Origin: Takakia lepidozioides
Taxonomy: Eukaryota > Streptophyta > Takakiopsida > Takakiales > Takakiaceae
Reading direction: 5' to 3'
NCBI GenBank assembly: GCA_030704615.1
Contig: CM060732.1
Location: forward strand, 31,973,053-32,037,052
DNA: 64,000 nucleotides
In this document: positions 33,655 through 46,424 of the stretch, in pieces
How positions within the stretch are numbered: the first letter of the stretch is position 1
Layout: every line of letters starts with the position of its first letter
Translations under genes and position numbers: made by a program
Notes under the pieces: generated by a model
Told to the model about the DNA's origin: nothing
What the model saw: the letters and a program-made list of their open reading frames with translations, nothing else
The model's database searches: none

Positions 33655-36240
33655 GTTATGGCTCCCCCCTGCCCGCGCTGTTCATTCAATATACCAAGCC
33701 GTCACCCCTCTACAACAACAATCTCTCCTCGAAACCCAGCCATCATATCTGGTATGCCCCCTCCCAACCCAACCCGTAACTGTCTCCCTCACCTCAACCT
33801 CTGCCACCCACTCCTCCACCACCCTTACTACACTCACTCGTGCACCACCCACTTAGCCTCTTCTTCTGCCATTCCACTCTCTTTATACCACCCCCTACTT
33901 CGCTCCCTCTGTAATCCACACACTCACTTTTGCCCTCTCCTCCTCTCAAACACAACGTACAGTTTATTCCCATTCTGCTTCGTACTCTACCACTCCCCCT
34001 CTCCACGCATGACTAGCGCACAGGTAGCATCCAAAAACAGTCTCACACTCCCCATAAGCAATCCCACTCCATAGACAAAAAAAAACTCACAGTCGAAGGT
34101 CACCTATTAGCCCCAGCCGTGTCCGCAGCCCCTCTGCCACAATGAAGCAGCACCTCGATGGCGACGAAGACATGCTGCTCCACAACGACACTGATGTCAG
34201 CGAAATGCATCTCTCTGACGAACAATTCTTCGCCAACCCTCAAGCATACCAAACACGCTCAGCTCACAAACAAACGGCCTCCCATATGTAGCACACATTA
34301 GGTCACCCCCTCAACACACCAAGTCCACAACAGCCAACGCAACAATTAGCACTGTGTACCCTAGCGAAGATGCACAACAGCAGCCCACACCACAAGCGTT
34401 CTCCGAGCAATTACAACAGCGATGCGGGGAGTTCCCACTCGGATCCAAAAAAATCCAGGGGACATTCCCCCCCTGGCCCAGTGCAAATCATGGAGATCTC
34501 AAGCTACCAGGTTGACCCCCGACTCTGGATGGGCTACTACGCCTTGGATAAACATGCAAGTGATACCAAGCTCCCCTACATCAAGGAGACCCGCTCCACG
34601 TTAGCTCTCCAAGCCCTGGGCCTCTCGAACAATGAAATCTACGAGATGAGGCACAGTCTCAAAGCCTATCCTCACGTCCCTCAATTATTCTATCCCGCGG
34701 TACGTCCAGATGGGAGAGAAGGGCAACTCTACCCGCTCACGCAACTACCAAAATCGACCCAGTCTCAAGTCTGCCTGCAACGCCATATCACATCATCATA
34801 CGATTTGACTCCAACACTGACATGCCCAAGGAACAGGCTCTGTTCAGGGCTCGCAAGAGATTTGAAGTTATGAATATTCCTCTCGGCAAAGTCCTATTAG
34901 CACCGATCACAGCATATACAACGCACACAAGCAAACTCTGGGCAGATGTTTTCAAAGTTGAGCTCCTACACCCCGCCACCGACGGTGTGGCCATCTTGAA
35001 AGGCGACCATGCCTTTGTAATGGAGATGGCCTCTGGCTTACAGGTCCAAGGGAAAATAAAGAAGGCATTTGATCTGCCTGCCTCCCCCGAATATCTCTCT
35101 CTTTACTTGACCAGCGAATCCTTACTGGGAGCTCTCAGCTACAACCTCACCAGGCAGTTCATCCTGGAGTCATATTCGCATGAAGACGAATTCGAAATCC
35201 TTCACGTGCACAAACCAGGCCCAGAGTCAAAATTCTGCTTTGTCTACTTGGCCTCAGAGGACACCAAGCAACGTATGTTGATGCATGGAATCCGCTACGA
35301 GCATACACTCCTCAGGCCACAGCTACGGGTCAAAAAGACAAGTATGACTGGACTCAAAGCTACCCCGCAAGAATTGGTTGCAGAACGTGATGCCCTTACA
35401 CTGGTGGTCAAGAATCTCAACCCCCTTCACTCTCAGACTACTACCATGAACGCCTTCCACTCCCTCTTTGGCAAAGACAACATTGCACAACTGCACTACA
35501 ACTCGGTGGCTCCCACGGAAAAAACAAGGCATACTGGTATGGTCCTAATCACCTGTAAGAACCCCAATATCTACACTCAGTGGTGTCACAAGCCTGACAT
35601 TATGGTCATTGATCGACGGATCAAATTCGAGCCACATGCACACAGTCTCAACGGCTCGTCCCCTCCACCCAAAGAGATACTTGACCGAATGCGGGTGGCG
35701 AACATTAATCAGGCGCTAGCTGACACTGTTAATTCCATCAGCATTCAACCCGACGCTGGTCCTAGTCGGAACCACGACCAGATGATGTCAGAAATTGACA
35801 AACGGCTTGCCGACCATGCTATTTCCATACGCAAGGACATCCGTGGAGATCTTGCAGCCATGGAAGGCAGAGTTGCTTCCACCATTCAAGCACAACAGGA
35901 AGTCCACCATACGTATCTGGTCTCGCTACAAGAGTCAATCACCCAGAATCTAGGAGACAATCTGGCCAGCTTTTACAGACATGCTAACCTGGTTATGAAC
36001 AAATTACCACCCCCCTCCAGTATGGCTACTCCTTCTGCAGGAACGGGAGAGGCCAAGGATGGGACGGAGGCTCTAACATGTGGGTACCGGCCAGCAGCTG
36101 CGGTCGAACTGCACCATACACTCCCTCCGCGTTTCAACATTGCAGATTCCCCCTTTGCCCAAACTGGAGCTGGCTCTACGCACCAGCTACGGTTGTTCCA
36201 CAGATTCGTCGCCCATTGCTTGTTCAGATCTTAGCCGCTT
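33655..36240 (+). mobile_element. C-rich LINE, 5' part with ORF1
   Basis: A strongly C-rich leader (33658-34141) is followed by ORF1 and then an abrupt change after about 36240 to AT-rich host-like sequence. The endonuclease and RT (ORF2) are absent. LINE copies usually lose their 5' ends, so a 5' fragment without a 3' end implies later deletion or rearrangement. The composition matches the RNase H fragment at 14.5-15.7 kb. Confidence 0.6.
34142..36234 (+). pseudogene. LINE ORF1 RNA-binding protein
   Basis: The probable start is the ATG at 34142 (MKQHLDGDEDMLLHNDTD). The frame is broken by a TAG at 34289-34291 and by a one-base shift near 34740-34760, after which the frame containing 34822-36234 continues. 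The region 35390-35640 resembles an RRM: LTLVVKNLNPL as RNP2-like and HTGMVLITCKNP as RNP1-like. A helical stretch follows (MMSEIDKRLADHAISIRKDI, about 35780-35960), suited to coiled-coil trimer formation. ORF1 proteins coat LINE RNA. With one stop and one frameshift in about 700 codons, the copy is fairly young. The domain call is from motif reading only. Confidence 0.6.
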
Positions 36241-36389
36241 GGACGCCTGTGCATGCACTTGCGTTTGATAACTATAATGCCAGAGGCGTTTTGATGGTAT
36301 CTGATCATGTTCAGGGAGATGAAGCGTTGCATAATTGGAAGTTTTGAAACAACCGTTTAAAATAGTTAATACACTAAGAATTTTTTAAG

Positions 36390-36492
36390 AATGGTACCTG
36401 GGTTTAGTGGTTAAGGAAGTTATTTGTGTATCATAAGGCGGAGGTTCAAACCTTGTTCCTACACCATTCCCTTGTAGTTAGTTTTTTTTTCT
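36390..36492 (+). repeat. tRNA-derived SINE-like unit
   Basis: An A-box-like tttagtggttaagg (about 36402-36415) and a perfect B box GGTTCAAACC (36443-36452) are followed by a T9 Pol III terminator (36482-36490). The anticodon arm cannot be folded convincingly. Confidence 0.5.
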
Positions 36493-36564
36493 ATTTATTT
36501 CAAGATTCATTGGATAGATCCTAGAAATGAATATTGAGTAGTTAAATTACTGCTTGTACTCTCA

Positions 36565-36640
36565 CAAATCCACCTTGGTTTGTTGGTTAGGGACCTCCGC
36601 TGCATCGCCAAAGTTGGGGGGTGAACTCTCGCTATATATA
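36565..36640 (+). repeat. Second tRNA-like unit, degenerate
   Basis: An A-box-like tgttggttaggg (36581-36592) and a B-box-like ggtgaactctc (36620-36630) lie about 180 bp after the first unit in the same orientation. Confidence 0.35.
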
Positions 36641-36850
36641 TATATCATAATTATTTATCCCGAAGTAATTATACATTTGCCTTACTTATTTCTAGACTAC
36701 TGTTTTCATAAATATGTCAATGAGTTAACACTAACTGTTGGTTACAAATTACAAACACAAATACTTATAACATAGAAAATTTATAAATCCACACTAGCGG
36801 CACCCTTGGAGCTAGGCGGCGCATTCGGGACCTAAACGGGGTGCATTAAT

Positions 36851-38225
36851 GGTTGACATATTTTTGGTGCGTCTGCCGAGAGATAGACTAGCTGTTTGTA
36901 GTGTTCTGAACATCTTGTTTTCGTTATTTTGAAATTTATTACAATAATTCTCAAATATTTCAAGATGGCTGTGCAGATTAAAGAAGATGGTAGCGAACGA
37001 TCGGTTTTTTTATCTCCTTTGAGAGAAGAGTGCAAGGGCACTACCGCACCATTTCATCCTATTATTTAGGGGAGTGAGAGCCCAAGGATCAAAGAGAGAT
37101 CACGCATCTGTGTTTGAGCAAAATCCTCGAGATTGCTGAAGAGTATCGCGGCAATTGGATTGAGGCAAAAGTAGGTCCTCCCACACCTGGGGCTTACATG
37201 GCACCTATCGTAGAGTTTTTTCGACTCAATACTAGATGGCCGGGATGTTGTGAGCCACTCTTCCTGAGGAAGGGGTGGCCGTAAAAGATCATCTACACTA
37301 CACCGCAATAACCAACAAACCCAATCGTGCTTTCTATCGATATGAGTAGTGCTACCTCGTGTCTATGTTTAAATACACATTGGTTAATTTATTATTTGCT
37401 TAAGTTAAGGTGAATATTTTTAAAAAGGGTTGGCAAGATGAATGACATCCGTCAAATCGATGAATGGTGATGATGACGTGCAACAACAACCAAAAGCGTG
37501 CTGTATGACAGGCCTGGGAGTACCGCAAGATTATTATCAGCGGAGAGTAATAGCGAGCGATCAGTCGAATGTAAATAAACAATAAATTAACCAATGTGCA
37601 TTTAAGCACCGACACCTAGTAAAATAATTAATCAGTTTTTTCTAGATTGCCCATTAATATTAAATCTGATCCATTCATCTGGATGGACCAGATCGAGCCA
37701 CCTCTTCATCCACAATTGAGTCTCATTTCATTCGAATTTCATCACACATTCACCGAGGGTTTCAAGTTTTGAACCCCGAACTTTGATCCTTGCAACTTCC
37801 GTCTATCCAAATATCACCTTCCTCATCCATGCAACTTCATCCGTGATCAATGGTGGTCATTGATTATAAGCCGATGCTTCAGATTTTGCCACCGCTTCAT
37901 ATTAACTTCCATTCACATTTTCCGTCCACTGATCCATTAATCTAATCCCCGAATCTAATTTAAGTATGCAATCATTAGTGCGGTGCTTCAGTGGTTGTCA
38001 TATTTTTGGTGCGTTTGTCGGGAGCTAGACTAGCTGTTTTTAAATCCTTAAATATCTTGTTTATTGAGATAATAAATTATTTTACAGAATATTCTTGAAA
38101 ATGGTTGTGCAGAAGGAAGATGGTAGCGTACGATCGATTTTTTGTATCATTTGAGAAGAGAGTACATGGACATTATCGCACCATATCCTCATGTCATTTT
38201 GGAGAATGGGATCCCAAGGATCACT
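36851..38225 (+). repeat. Direct repeat pair (36851-37100 and 37993-38225)
   Basis: Both arms share catatttttggtgcgt, gactagctgttt, caagatggctgtgcag/aaaatggttgtgcag and gaagatggtagcg, diverged by many substitutions. They are about 1.1 kb apart. A coding-like frame (MVVQKEDGSVRSIF) is visible in the second arm and in altered form in the first. They could be the two LTRs of a very old small element, but no TG...CA ends or internal pol were seen. Confidence 0.6.
37359..37614. mobile_element. MITE-like 256-bp unit with about 40-bp inverted ends
   Basis: The left arm at 37359-37396 (gtgtctatgtttaaatacac, attggttaatttatta) is complemented by 37576-37614. Size and structure fit a miniature inverted-repeat element. 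It lies between the arms of the 36.85/37.99 kb repeat. Confidence 0.55.
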
Positions 38226-38229
38226 GCGT

Positions 38230-40180
38230 TAACCCCAACTTGGTTTTTTCCTTGTCTTTTCACAAATGCTTCGGGTCAAGTCATCTTTTATGAAAAAGAA
38301 AATCCCTTTAAAACTCCAATTTCTGGTTTTTAAGGGGGGTCAATTTAATCAAAGCTTCAATGACATTTATCATTATTTAACAATTGAAATAAAATACGAA
38401 AAATAATTAAATATATATATAAAATCCCTAATATGGAAATTTTCGTGGATCCTCAAATTACCTTCAGAGGAGCCCGGGAACGGGCCGGGGAGCAGAAAAT
38501 GTCGAAGAATGGTTCTCCTGCTGCTTTGAGTGCCGCCCAATCAGCGGATGGACGAAAAGTTGCAGCGGATGGACAGAAAACCGACTTGCTTATCCAATAA
38601 TATTAAAACGTGATGGGTGTAAGCTTAAAATAATACAATGGTGGCGCCTATGGTTTAGCCACATGTCCCTTAAGTGTCCCCTTGGAACGTAAATCAAGGG
38701 TAGAGGGGTCCTTTTCACTTAAAACTTGTCATCCCCTCTCTCTAGCTCCTATACTATTCACTACTGTAGCCTAGATTTAAGGATAGTGTAGTTTCAGTCC
38801 AAATTTATTCCCTCACTGTCTCGTTGTGTAGATCGAGTCCATTTAAACCCCAACTCCATATATTTCCTCTTACACATAGAGGGTTAATTCTTTTCAAATG
38901 AAAATAAATCCACAAGCTTATGGCATAAAACATGAATGGAATAAAAATCAAACTCAATTCAAATGAGGTAGGCGGTGAATCACCCTCCAAGTATGAGATG
39001 GTGCTTGGGATGTTCTAATCGTTCGGTGGTATGGTACTCATTTCGACCTTTCTTAGTCCTCGTCAAACTTGGTCCATACCCGGCATTCTTACTCGTCTCC
39101 AAGTCTCCCATCCTACTCTTGGCGTCTACAATCCCTCCTTCAACTACTAAATGGCTCAAAGGCCAATGAGCTAGGACCTCGCCCCTTAGCTCTTAAAAGC
39201 TTTCATAATACTAAAGAGCTCAAGCTCTAGTATCTAGGATCTATGCTCTTCTGGCCACTATCAAGCTACACTAACAAAATAACAAAGCAAGAATGAAGCA
39301 AAAGGTAATGGAGCCTTGTCTTTCTTTTATACTACTTTTGGGCCTAATTAACTAATGGAAAATAAAATTAAACTAATTTAGACTATAGGGGGCCAAGCAA
39401 TAGATGGCTTTAGACTAATATTTTGGATGGAAATCATTTTAGTGAACTAAAAAATGGTTTTTTATTTTTAAACTTGATGACTAATTAATTCTAATAATTC
39501 AAACAGCTCCAACGTCGAATTTGTCATTTTTTCACCAATAAGAAAAATATAAATCCAAACAAACGGGCACCGTCGGTGGCTTTGAAATTTGGTGCCATTG
39601 ATAACGTTAATCATAATTCACCAAACTTGGTGATAAACTATAATTAGGTATTCCGTAATAGTCTGTAAATTCTCAGGGTCATCGGATCTAAAAAACCTTT
39701 TCAAATCTCATTCTTCGTTGATCCAGATATATACATTGTAAAAATAAATGCTATCAGATTGGAATCTGCATTATGATACCGATGTGAATAGCTTGAAAAA
39801 ACGTTCGGACCAATTTTTATTATTTATTGATTTTGTAACAGCAATCACTTGATTATGTTCGGGATGATTATCAATAATCAGAGACAGGGTTGTCGATTAA
39901 CATGTCCGGGATGTGCAATAAAATTATGTTCATCCTTGCATATGTCTATGTTTATTTAAGACTTTGACACGTACGTAATCAATAGCAGCACATACTAGAT
40001 GCCAAATAGATTGTTGGAATCTGTAATATTTGTCGACCGTATACAGATGGTTTATTAGTTCTACAAAAATATTGCGATATTTATAGTGTACATGTTCAAT
40101 TCAATGATGATGGTTTGGTTGTTGACAGAAATATATATTGGCACATACCTCATTGTACCATAGTTATTAGCGTGAGTGAC
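38230..40180. other. AT-rich, no gene seen
   Basis: Only short open frames are present. No domain, tandem repeat or terminal repeat was recognised. Confidence 0.5.
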
Positions 40181-40185
40181 GTTAT

Positions 40186-40690
40186 GTCACGTCAGATCTG
40201 ACGCTGACGAGGCCTACGTCATGTCAGTTTTGAGATATATAAAGATAAATTTTAAGGGGTGAAAAATATGACACGTAACTATACATGTCCTCCGTAAAAT
40301 TACACGTGGGTATTTTTCAGTTTAATTTTTTTTATTTAAAAACAAATTGTACGATAGTTTGCGGTCGTCCCATTGTCGCAGTCATCCAGCAGTCGCACGA
40401 ACTCATTCAAAAAGATATTATTAAAATAAAATAAAATAAAAAACCACGCATAGTCATTGTCGTTCAATAACTACCGTCGTCCGACGGCCGCCCATTGTCA
40501 GATGGTTCGTCCAGAAGTCGTCTAACTCGCCGTCGCCCAGTACTCGTCCGATCCAAACATAAAAATAAAAGTTATATAGCCACCGTCATTGTCGCCCAGC
40601 GATCAGTCAAATAAAATTAAAATAAATAATAAATAAAAATGCACATCCGGCGTCGCCCAGTAGTCATTTGAACTAATAAATAAATGGATA
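40186..40690. repeat. Spaced GC-unit array (cgtcgcccag type)
   Basis: A palindromic gtcacgtcagatctgacg block near 40190 is followed by five or six units such as gtcgtcc.attgtcgca, cgccgtcgcccagtactcgt and gcgtcgcccagtagtcat. These are separated by A/T-rich spacers (aaaataaaataaa). The architecture resembles the palindrome arrays of transposon T1, but the unit sequence differs. Confidence 0.5.
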
Positions 40691-42775
40691 GATGCAGGGT
40701 AAGGTGGACCAATATTAGCGTCACCGGCACAGTTGTTAGTGACTGTTGTGCATGATATCATGAATTGCTTTGAGTATAATCAATAATGTTGAGAAACATT
40801 TTCCATACTGGATTCATAACTTCAATATCTACCTATATCTACCGTCAAATTGTCAATCAAGTAAAACGTCCAAAATGTATGGACTTTTGATCACAACAAC
40901 TGTGGATTTTACTACTGCAAATGAAAATATATGGACTCAAAATAAGCCATTGTGCTTTTGGTGTATTGCTTTGAACTTTTGAGGTAAAGATGCCAATTTA
41001 GATAACACTCTAGATTTCAATTTAAAATGACTATATCAGCTATCATTTACTACCTATGGACTAATATGAGTGTTATATATAGGTGGATTTGTTCTAATTT
41101 AGTACATCTTGTGTTTTGGGCTTTTGAGGTGTCATATTTTACTACAAAAGATACAAAAATGTAATCTTGGTTGTATATAGATAAATCGATATAAATTCTA
41201 ATTTTTGATATATCAAATCTTATTCAAATTAAGAAAAAAAAATTATAGTAAAAATTATCTTTGATGTTGGGGATAAGATCATTTGCTAAAAATGTTAAAT
41301 ACATAATTATCTATCATAGTTTGAAATTATTTGGGAAAATATTGTCAATTTTAAATTTGGTTATGAACTTCCATGAAAGGCAGCATCTGCCGTTTTGGTC
41401 CACCTTACCCTACAAACTATCCAAAATACTTCTTTCTTCATAACTCTTATGCCGGTGTCCTCGAAGAACACTTACAGAAATGCAAATGATGAGTCCGGCT
41501 TGGCTTTAGTAACGTAATAGAGCTCGTTTGTCTCATCTCGTATATGACGTCATGTGTAAAGAGAAATAGTCCACAGTAGCTGTCATGTCCAAGTTTTTCT
41601 CCACTTTACCTACAACACTTTCTCCTGGGGAAAGTTCAAGAGAAAAGATTTTTTCTCCGCGAAAAAAAGCAAGCCCATCCAACCCGGGGTTTTGAGTTCC
41701 ACTTTTATAAATCCGCTCCACAATCTTGTTTTAGATTGTATGATAACCTTGATCGATGAGTTGAGCTTGGTGCCGATATGTATCTCATGTCAACGAATCG
41801 TTTCTTGGCCAAGACTAGGAGGCGCTAATCCATTTCAAATCCATAATCAAATCGGATCAAAATATGTTATAATCGGCAGAGATACCTATTTTTTCGTCAA
41901 TCTTGGTGCCTTTAGGGATTTGCATAGGATGATAAAATTATCCTTTGATACCATCGCACCTTTTCATAAGGTATAACCATTGTAAGTGCCACGATTTCTG
42001 ATCTAGATGATATTAGTAGTACATACGGCAGGTACCACCGCCAATGTTCTATGGTTGTGGGAACGGCACGGCAGCCGAACTAGTTTTCCTGTTTATCCAG
42101 TTGCATTATATTAATGTTACTGAGCATGTTTGCAAGATTTGTTACTAATCCGGGATTTATATGCCCATTTGTAAATAATACTGAATATTCGTAAACTTAT
42201 AAGAGCAATATCTTAGGGCTGAACGGCATCTACTCAACTCTGTCTAATCCCCAAGTCTAATTTAAGTATGCAAGTTCTTATCATCTGAGTCTTAGGTTCT
42301 GATGTTGAAAACTTTGGCGAAGGCACAATAATATTAGGTCTAGGATAGAAGCTTATATTGATCGACTTGCCCTACGCAAAATAAGACGGTGAATTAATGA
42401 TCGAGTTTGGTTGGATAGAATACTACCAAATGGACGACAACTTGAGAATGCATATGAATTTATTTAGGAGCCATACACTTGAGCCCAATCCATTCCGCTA
42501 CACACCTCAACCCCTCGAAAATCTCATTGGCTCGAAATTCAAAGCAAGAGCCATGTGCAATGCTCTATTATTAAATGAAGATCTCATTGGCTCAAAATTC
42601 AAAGTGATGTGATTACAGCCATGAACATTATCTTTGGATCCCAAACACGTCTTTTGCTATGGTTGACCCAATAATTGTCCAGAATAATTGTCTGTTTGGC
42701 ATCTAGAGAAAGAGGATCACTAGATGTTGTATCCTCTTCATACTCATCTGCCCCTCAATTATCCCGTTTATTTTT
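40691..42775. other. AT-rich, no gene seen
   Basis: Short frames only. A small duplication (atctcattggctc.aaattcaaag) occurs at about 42520 and 42581. Confidence 0.5.
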
Positions 42776-44200
42776 TTGCATGCTCATACGTTGCTGATGC
42801 TCCGAGCGGGTTGGGCTGGCGTATCCGCCGGCGCATACCTATGCAGCAGGGCTGCTCAAATGTTTCAGGAAGTTCTCACCTTTTCCATCTCCTTTGTTTT
42901 TCCGCATGCTCAAAAGTTGTTGATGCTCCGAGCGGGCTGCACTGGCATATCCGCCGGCGCATACCCATTGAGTATATTCTTTTTTGCTCAGCTTATAGGT
43001 TTTAGGAACCTCCTGCAAGCGTCTCCGCCGGCGGAGACACTTGGAGCTTAGTTTTTTTTGCATATTCCTTGTGTTACGGAAGCTCCAAAGCGCCAAGGCT
43101 GTCACCTCTGTCAACGCAGACCCGTGCAGCAGGGCTGCTCACATATTTCAGAAAGTTCTCCCCCCCTTCCATCTCTTTTGTTTCTCCGCATTCTCATAAG
43201 TTGTTGATCCTCCGAGCGGGCTGGGCTGCTATATCCGCCGGCGCATACCCATTGAGCACAATCTTTTTTTGCTCAGCTTCTAGGTTTTAGGAACCTCAGC
43301 AAGCATCTCCGCCGGCGGAGATGCTTGGAGCTTGGTTATTTGTTGTATATTCTTTGTGTTACGTAAGCTCCAAAGTGTCGAGGCTGTCACCTCCGTCGGT
43401 GCAGACGCTTGGGGAACCTTCCCTATTTTGGTTGATCATAGTATTCAAGTATCTCAAAGCTTCTACGTTGCCACCTCCACAACTGCACATGCTTCCATAG
43501 GCCTAGTTTGATCTTTGAAGGTGCTCCTGTATGTTTGGCTACAACCTCCCTTCCATGGTATGCGCCGGCGCATATGCTTGGAGCTCCTTGAGTAAAAATT
43601 TCTTCAAGGACCTCAAAGCTTGTCAAATTTTGAGTTGGTTGCACATATGTGTCATATGCGCCGGCGTAGGTGGTCGGAGGTCCTCTGTCAGGATGCTCAG
43701 GCCTGTATTCTGCTCCAAGTTGTAAGCTTTGAAAGTCAAAGATATTCATGGAATTAGTTGATTATCCAAATTCATTTGTTTTCTTCATGCAACCATGACA
43801 CTGAACTGCTCTTTTTACATGTTATACATTCACACATGTGCTATTCTCATACACTGACATCTTGAACTGTTTTGGTCTATGGAATTAGGAAATTACTACT
43901 ACAACTGAAGCTGTGGAGGCTGGGACGCTTGCAACCATTATTGACGACATTGATGCACTTCCTGAAACATGTGAGCATCCCAGCTCCAACGGTATGCACC
44001 GGTAGAGGTGGCAGCCCAACCCTTCCAAGCATCAGAAAAAACCATGGGGAATGAGCTGTCTCCGTCGGCGGAGACGGTTGTGTGTATGTGTGGAGATTCG
44101 CAAACTTGTGAGAGTTGAAGTGACTTAGGCATCTGCGCCGGCGGAGGTGCTAGATTAGGAGCAGCTTGGTGGGGCTTATGCGATGGCGCATATGCCTAAG
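42776..44200. repeat. Cluster of CCGCCGGCG palindromes
   Basis: About eleven units share a CCGCCGGCG or GCGCCGGCG core with self-complementary flanks. They lie at 42821 (gtatccgccggcgcatac), 42947, 43021 (gtctccgccggcggagac, perfect), 43231, 43305 (atctccgccggcggagat, perfect), 43388, 43559 (tatgcgccggcgcata, perfect), 43654, 44058 (gtctccgtcggcggagac), 44131 and 44177. Several are followed by cttggagct. The first part is also a larger tandem: gttgatgctccgagcggg-type blocks recur at about 42790, 42920 and 43203. The pattern resembles subterminal transposase-binding regions, but no CACTA terminus was found beside it. Confidence 0.75.
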
Positions 44201-45331
44201 TGCAGGTCATGAAAAAAAACAAAACTACAACTTACCTTCTCCGTCCGCAGCTTGCCTCTACCACCACCACCACCAGCAACGCCTCCCCCTCAAGTGTCTT
44301 ACTTCCTCCCTATCGCCGCAATAGCTCGTTACTAGATGACACAATTTATTTACAATCAAATCCCATGACATGTATGTTGATTTGTTCTTTGATTACTCAT
44401 GTAAGTCATTTAATGTATTTGCATAAGGTCTTGCAAGATGTGCGCTTTCATTCATTTTGCATCTTCTCTCAAACTTTGAGGGCATTGCCATATTATCTAC
44501 ATTTAATGTGACAGCACACCTAACATATCATCTGTATAACATATCATATGTATGTTATAGGGCCCACCCTTGAAAGGGGGCAGTAACCGTGAGGCGAAGT
44601 TCTTAGTTATGTCGGCTTTGGCCGGAGTCTTCTCTCTCTCTCTCATATGTATATATGTATGTATCGCTTGGGGTAATTTTTTGAAAGACAATAGTAATGT
44701 AAGAATTTTAATGGACGCGTGCAATATTACAGTACTTTCATCGGATTCCAACAGTCTGAGTTCTCCTGTAGGGCCTTTGTCAAATCCTTCCCCACCCCTT
44801 TTACCTCGGTTTCAACTTTCACTATTTCTAGCTAGGACTGAAGATTCTAGCAACGACTAAATGTCGTTTCGTCGCCACGTCGTCGTCGTCAAATGTTTTC
44901 GGACGCTGCCCGAAAAAACGGGGAGAAGTATGTTGCAGCGTGGGGAAGGATGACAATGTCCCCGCTTGCTTGATCGCAGAGGGATTTCACACACCAATCG
45001 AAGAGGGAGATCTTACATGGTGGATGCTTTACAACCTTTTACTCGTTCGTAAGAGCTGTTCCAACTTTGCTCATGCTCAAGAACTGAAAAATAGATTTTC
45101 AAGTCAGTATAGAGAGCCATGAACTCTCCATTATTTTATATGTTCTTCAACAAAAGCTTGATCTTTATGTCAGATTTGGTGTAACTACCTGAGAAATGAA
45201 CACAATAGTGATTTTGTCATAAGTTTGAAACCATAAAGATTTTAAAGGCATGCCCATATGAACTGCCATATCATTTGTTGTAAAACCGAATAGTCCAACC
45301 TCTCACTCTTCTTGCCTGATTTCCATAATGG
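44201..45331. other. No confident gene
   Basis: A few short frames (44200-44511 and 44570-44860) have no domain. A cgtcgtcgtcgtc run lies at about 44878. Confidence 0.5.
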
Positions 45332-46424
45332 ATCCCAACTAGCGGTCCACGGACTTTTTATGCACTAGTCACCGGGTGGACGGTTCATTTTTTAAAAATA
45401 TTTTTGAATAAAATTGGAATAGCCAAAGTTGACAATCTTTATTTATTTATATTAGAATCGGGACCACCAGAACTAATGGTCCCAAATCTTATTTTAATTT
45501 TCTTAAATCGAGGCCGCTAGAGCTGGCGGTCTCAATTTTTTAATTTTTAATATTAAAATTGGGGCCGCCAAAGCTGACGTTCTCATTTTTTTTTGTTTAT
45601 TTTTTAAAATTAAAATTAGGACCACTTTGAGTTAGCGGTCCCGATTTTATCCAATTAAAAATTTAAAAAATAAAATTTGGTACCCCTAGTTGTGGCGGCC
45701 TTTGTTTTTTCCATAAATAAGAATAAAAAAAATAAAAAATAACTTGAGACCGCCAGCTTTGGTGGTGCCGGTTTTATCCAAAAACAAAATAACAGAAATC
45801 GGTCTCAAATTTGTAAATAATTTATTAGACGTTGGGATCGTCAAAGCTGACGGTTCCGATTTATTATAATTGTTTTTTTAAGTCTGAGCTGACGTTTTTT
45901 ATTTATTAAATGTTTTGTTGAACATTAGGACTGCCTGAGCTGACCGTCTTGATTTTATTAAACATTTATTTAAAAATCAGGACCGCCAGCTCAATTTATT
46001 AAGTATATATAATTTGAGACCGTTAAATCAGCTAACGATCTTAAGTTTTTTTTCAAATAATTTTTTAAATTTTTTGAACCACTAGATATGACTTGACGGC
46101 TTTCGTGTTACTTTGATAAACTATACAATACAAAAATTAAAATGAAAATACAAATACACGACCTAAAGTCAGTTTTTGAAGTGATATGAGGCACGTTATG
46201 AGGTGACTTCGGATGTGACGTTCATGTGTTAGCGCCATGTCACATCCTTTGATACAACTAGGTTGGATACTTATTTGTGTTTCCATCTGTATTTGCAGAA
46301 CATGTATACCCACGACTTTTCGACTTACCAAGCCCTCGTCTTGTATTTGATCCACTCCGTCCTCTGGTACTAACAAAAAATATGAGTACATTTTAGATCG
46401 TAAAACATCAGCATCTGTGCTAAT

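Noticed and set aside
36390-36492. Functional tRNA gene
   Set aside because: A B box and terminator are present, but acceptor and anticodon stems do not pair; it is better explained as a SINE.
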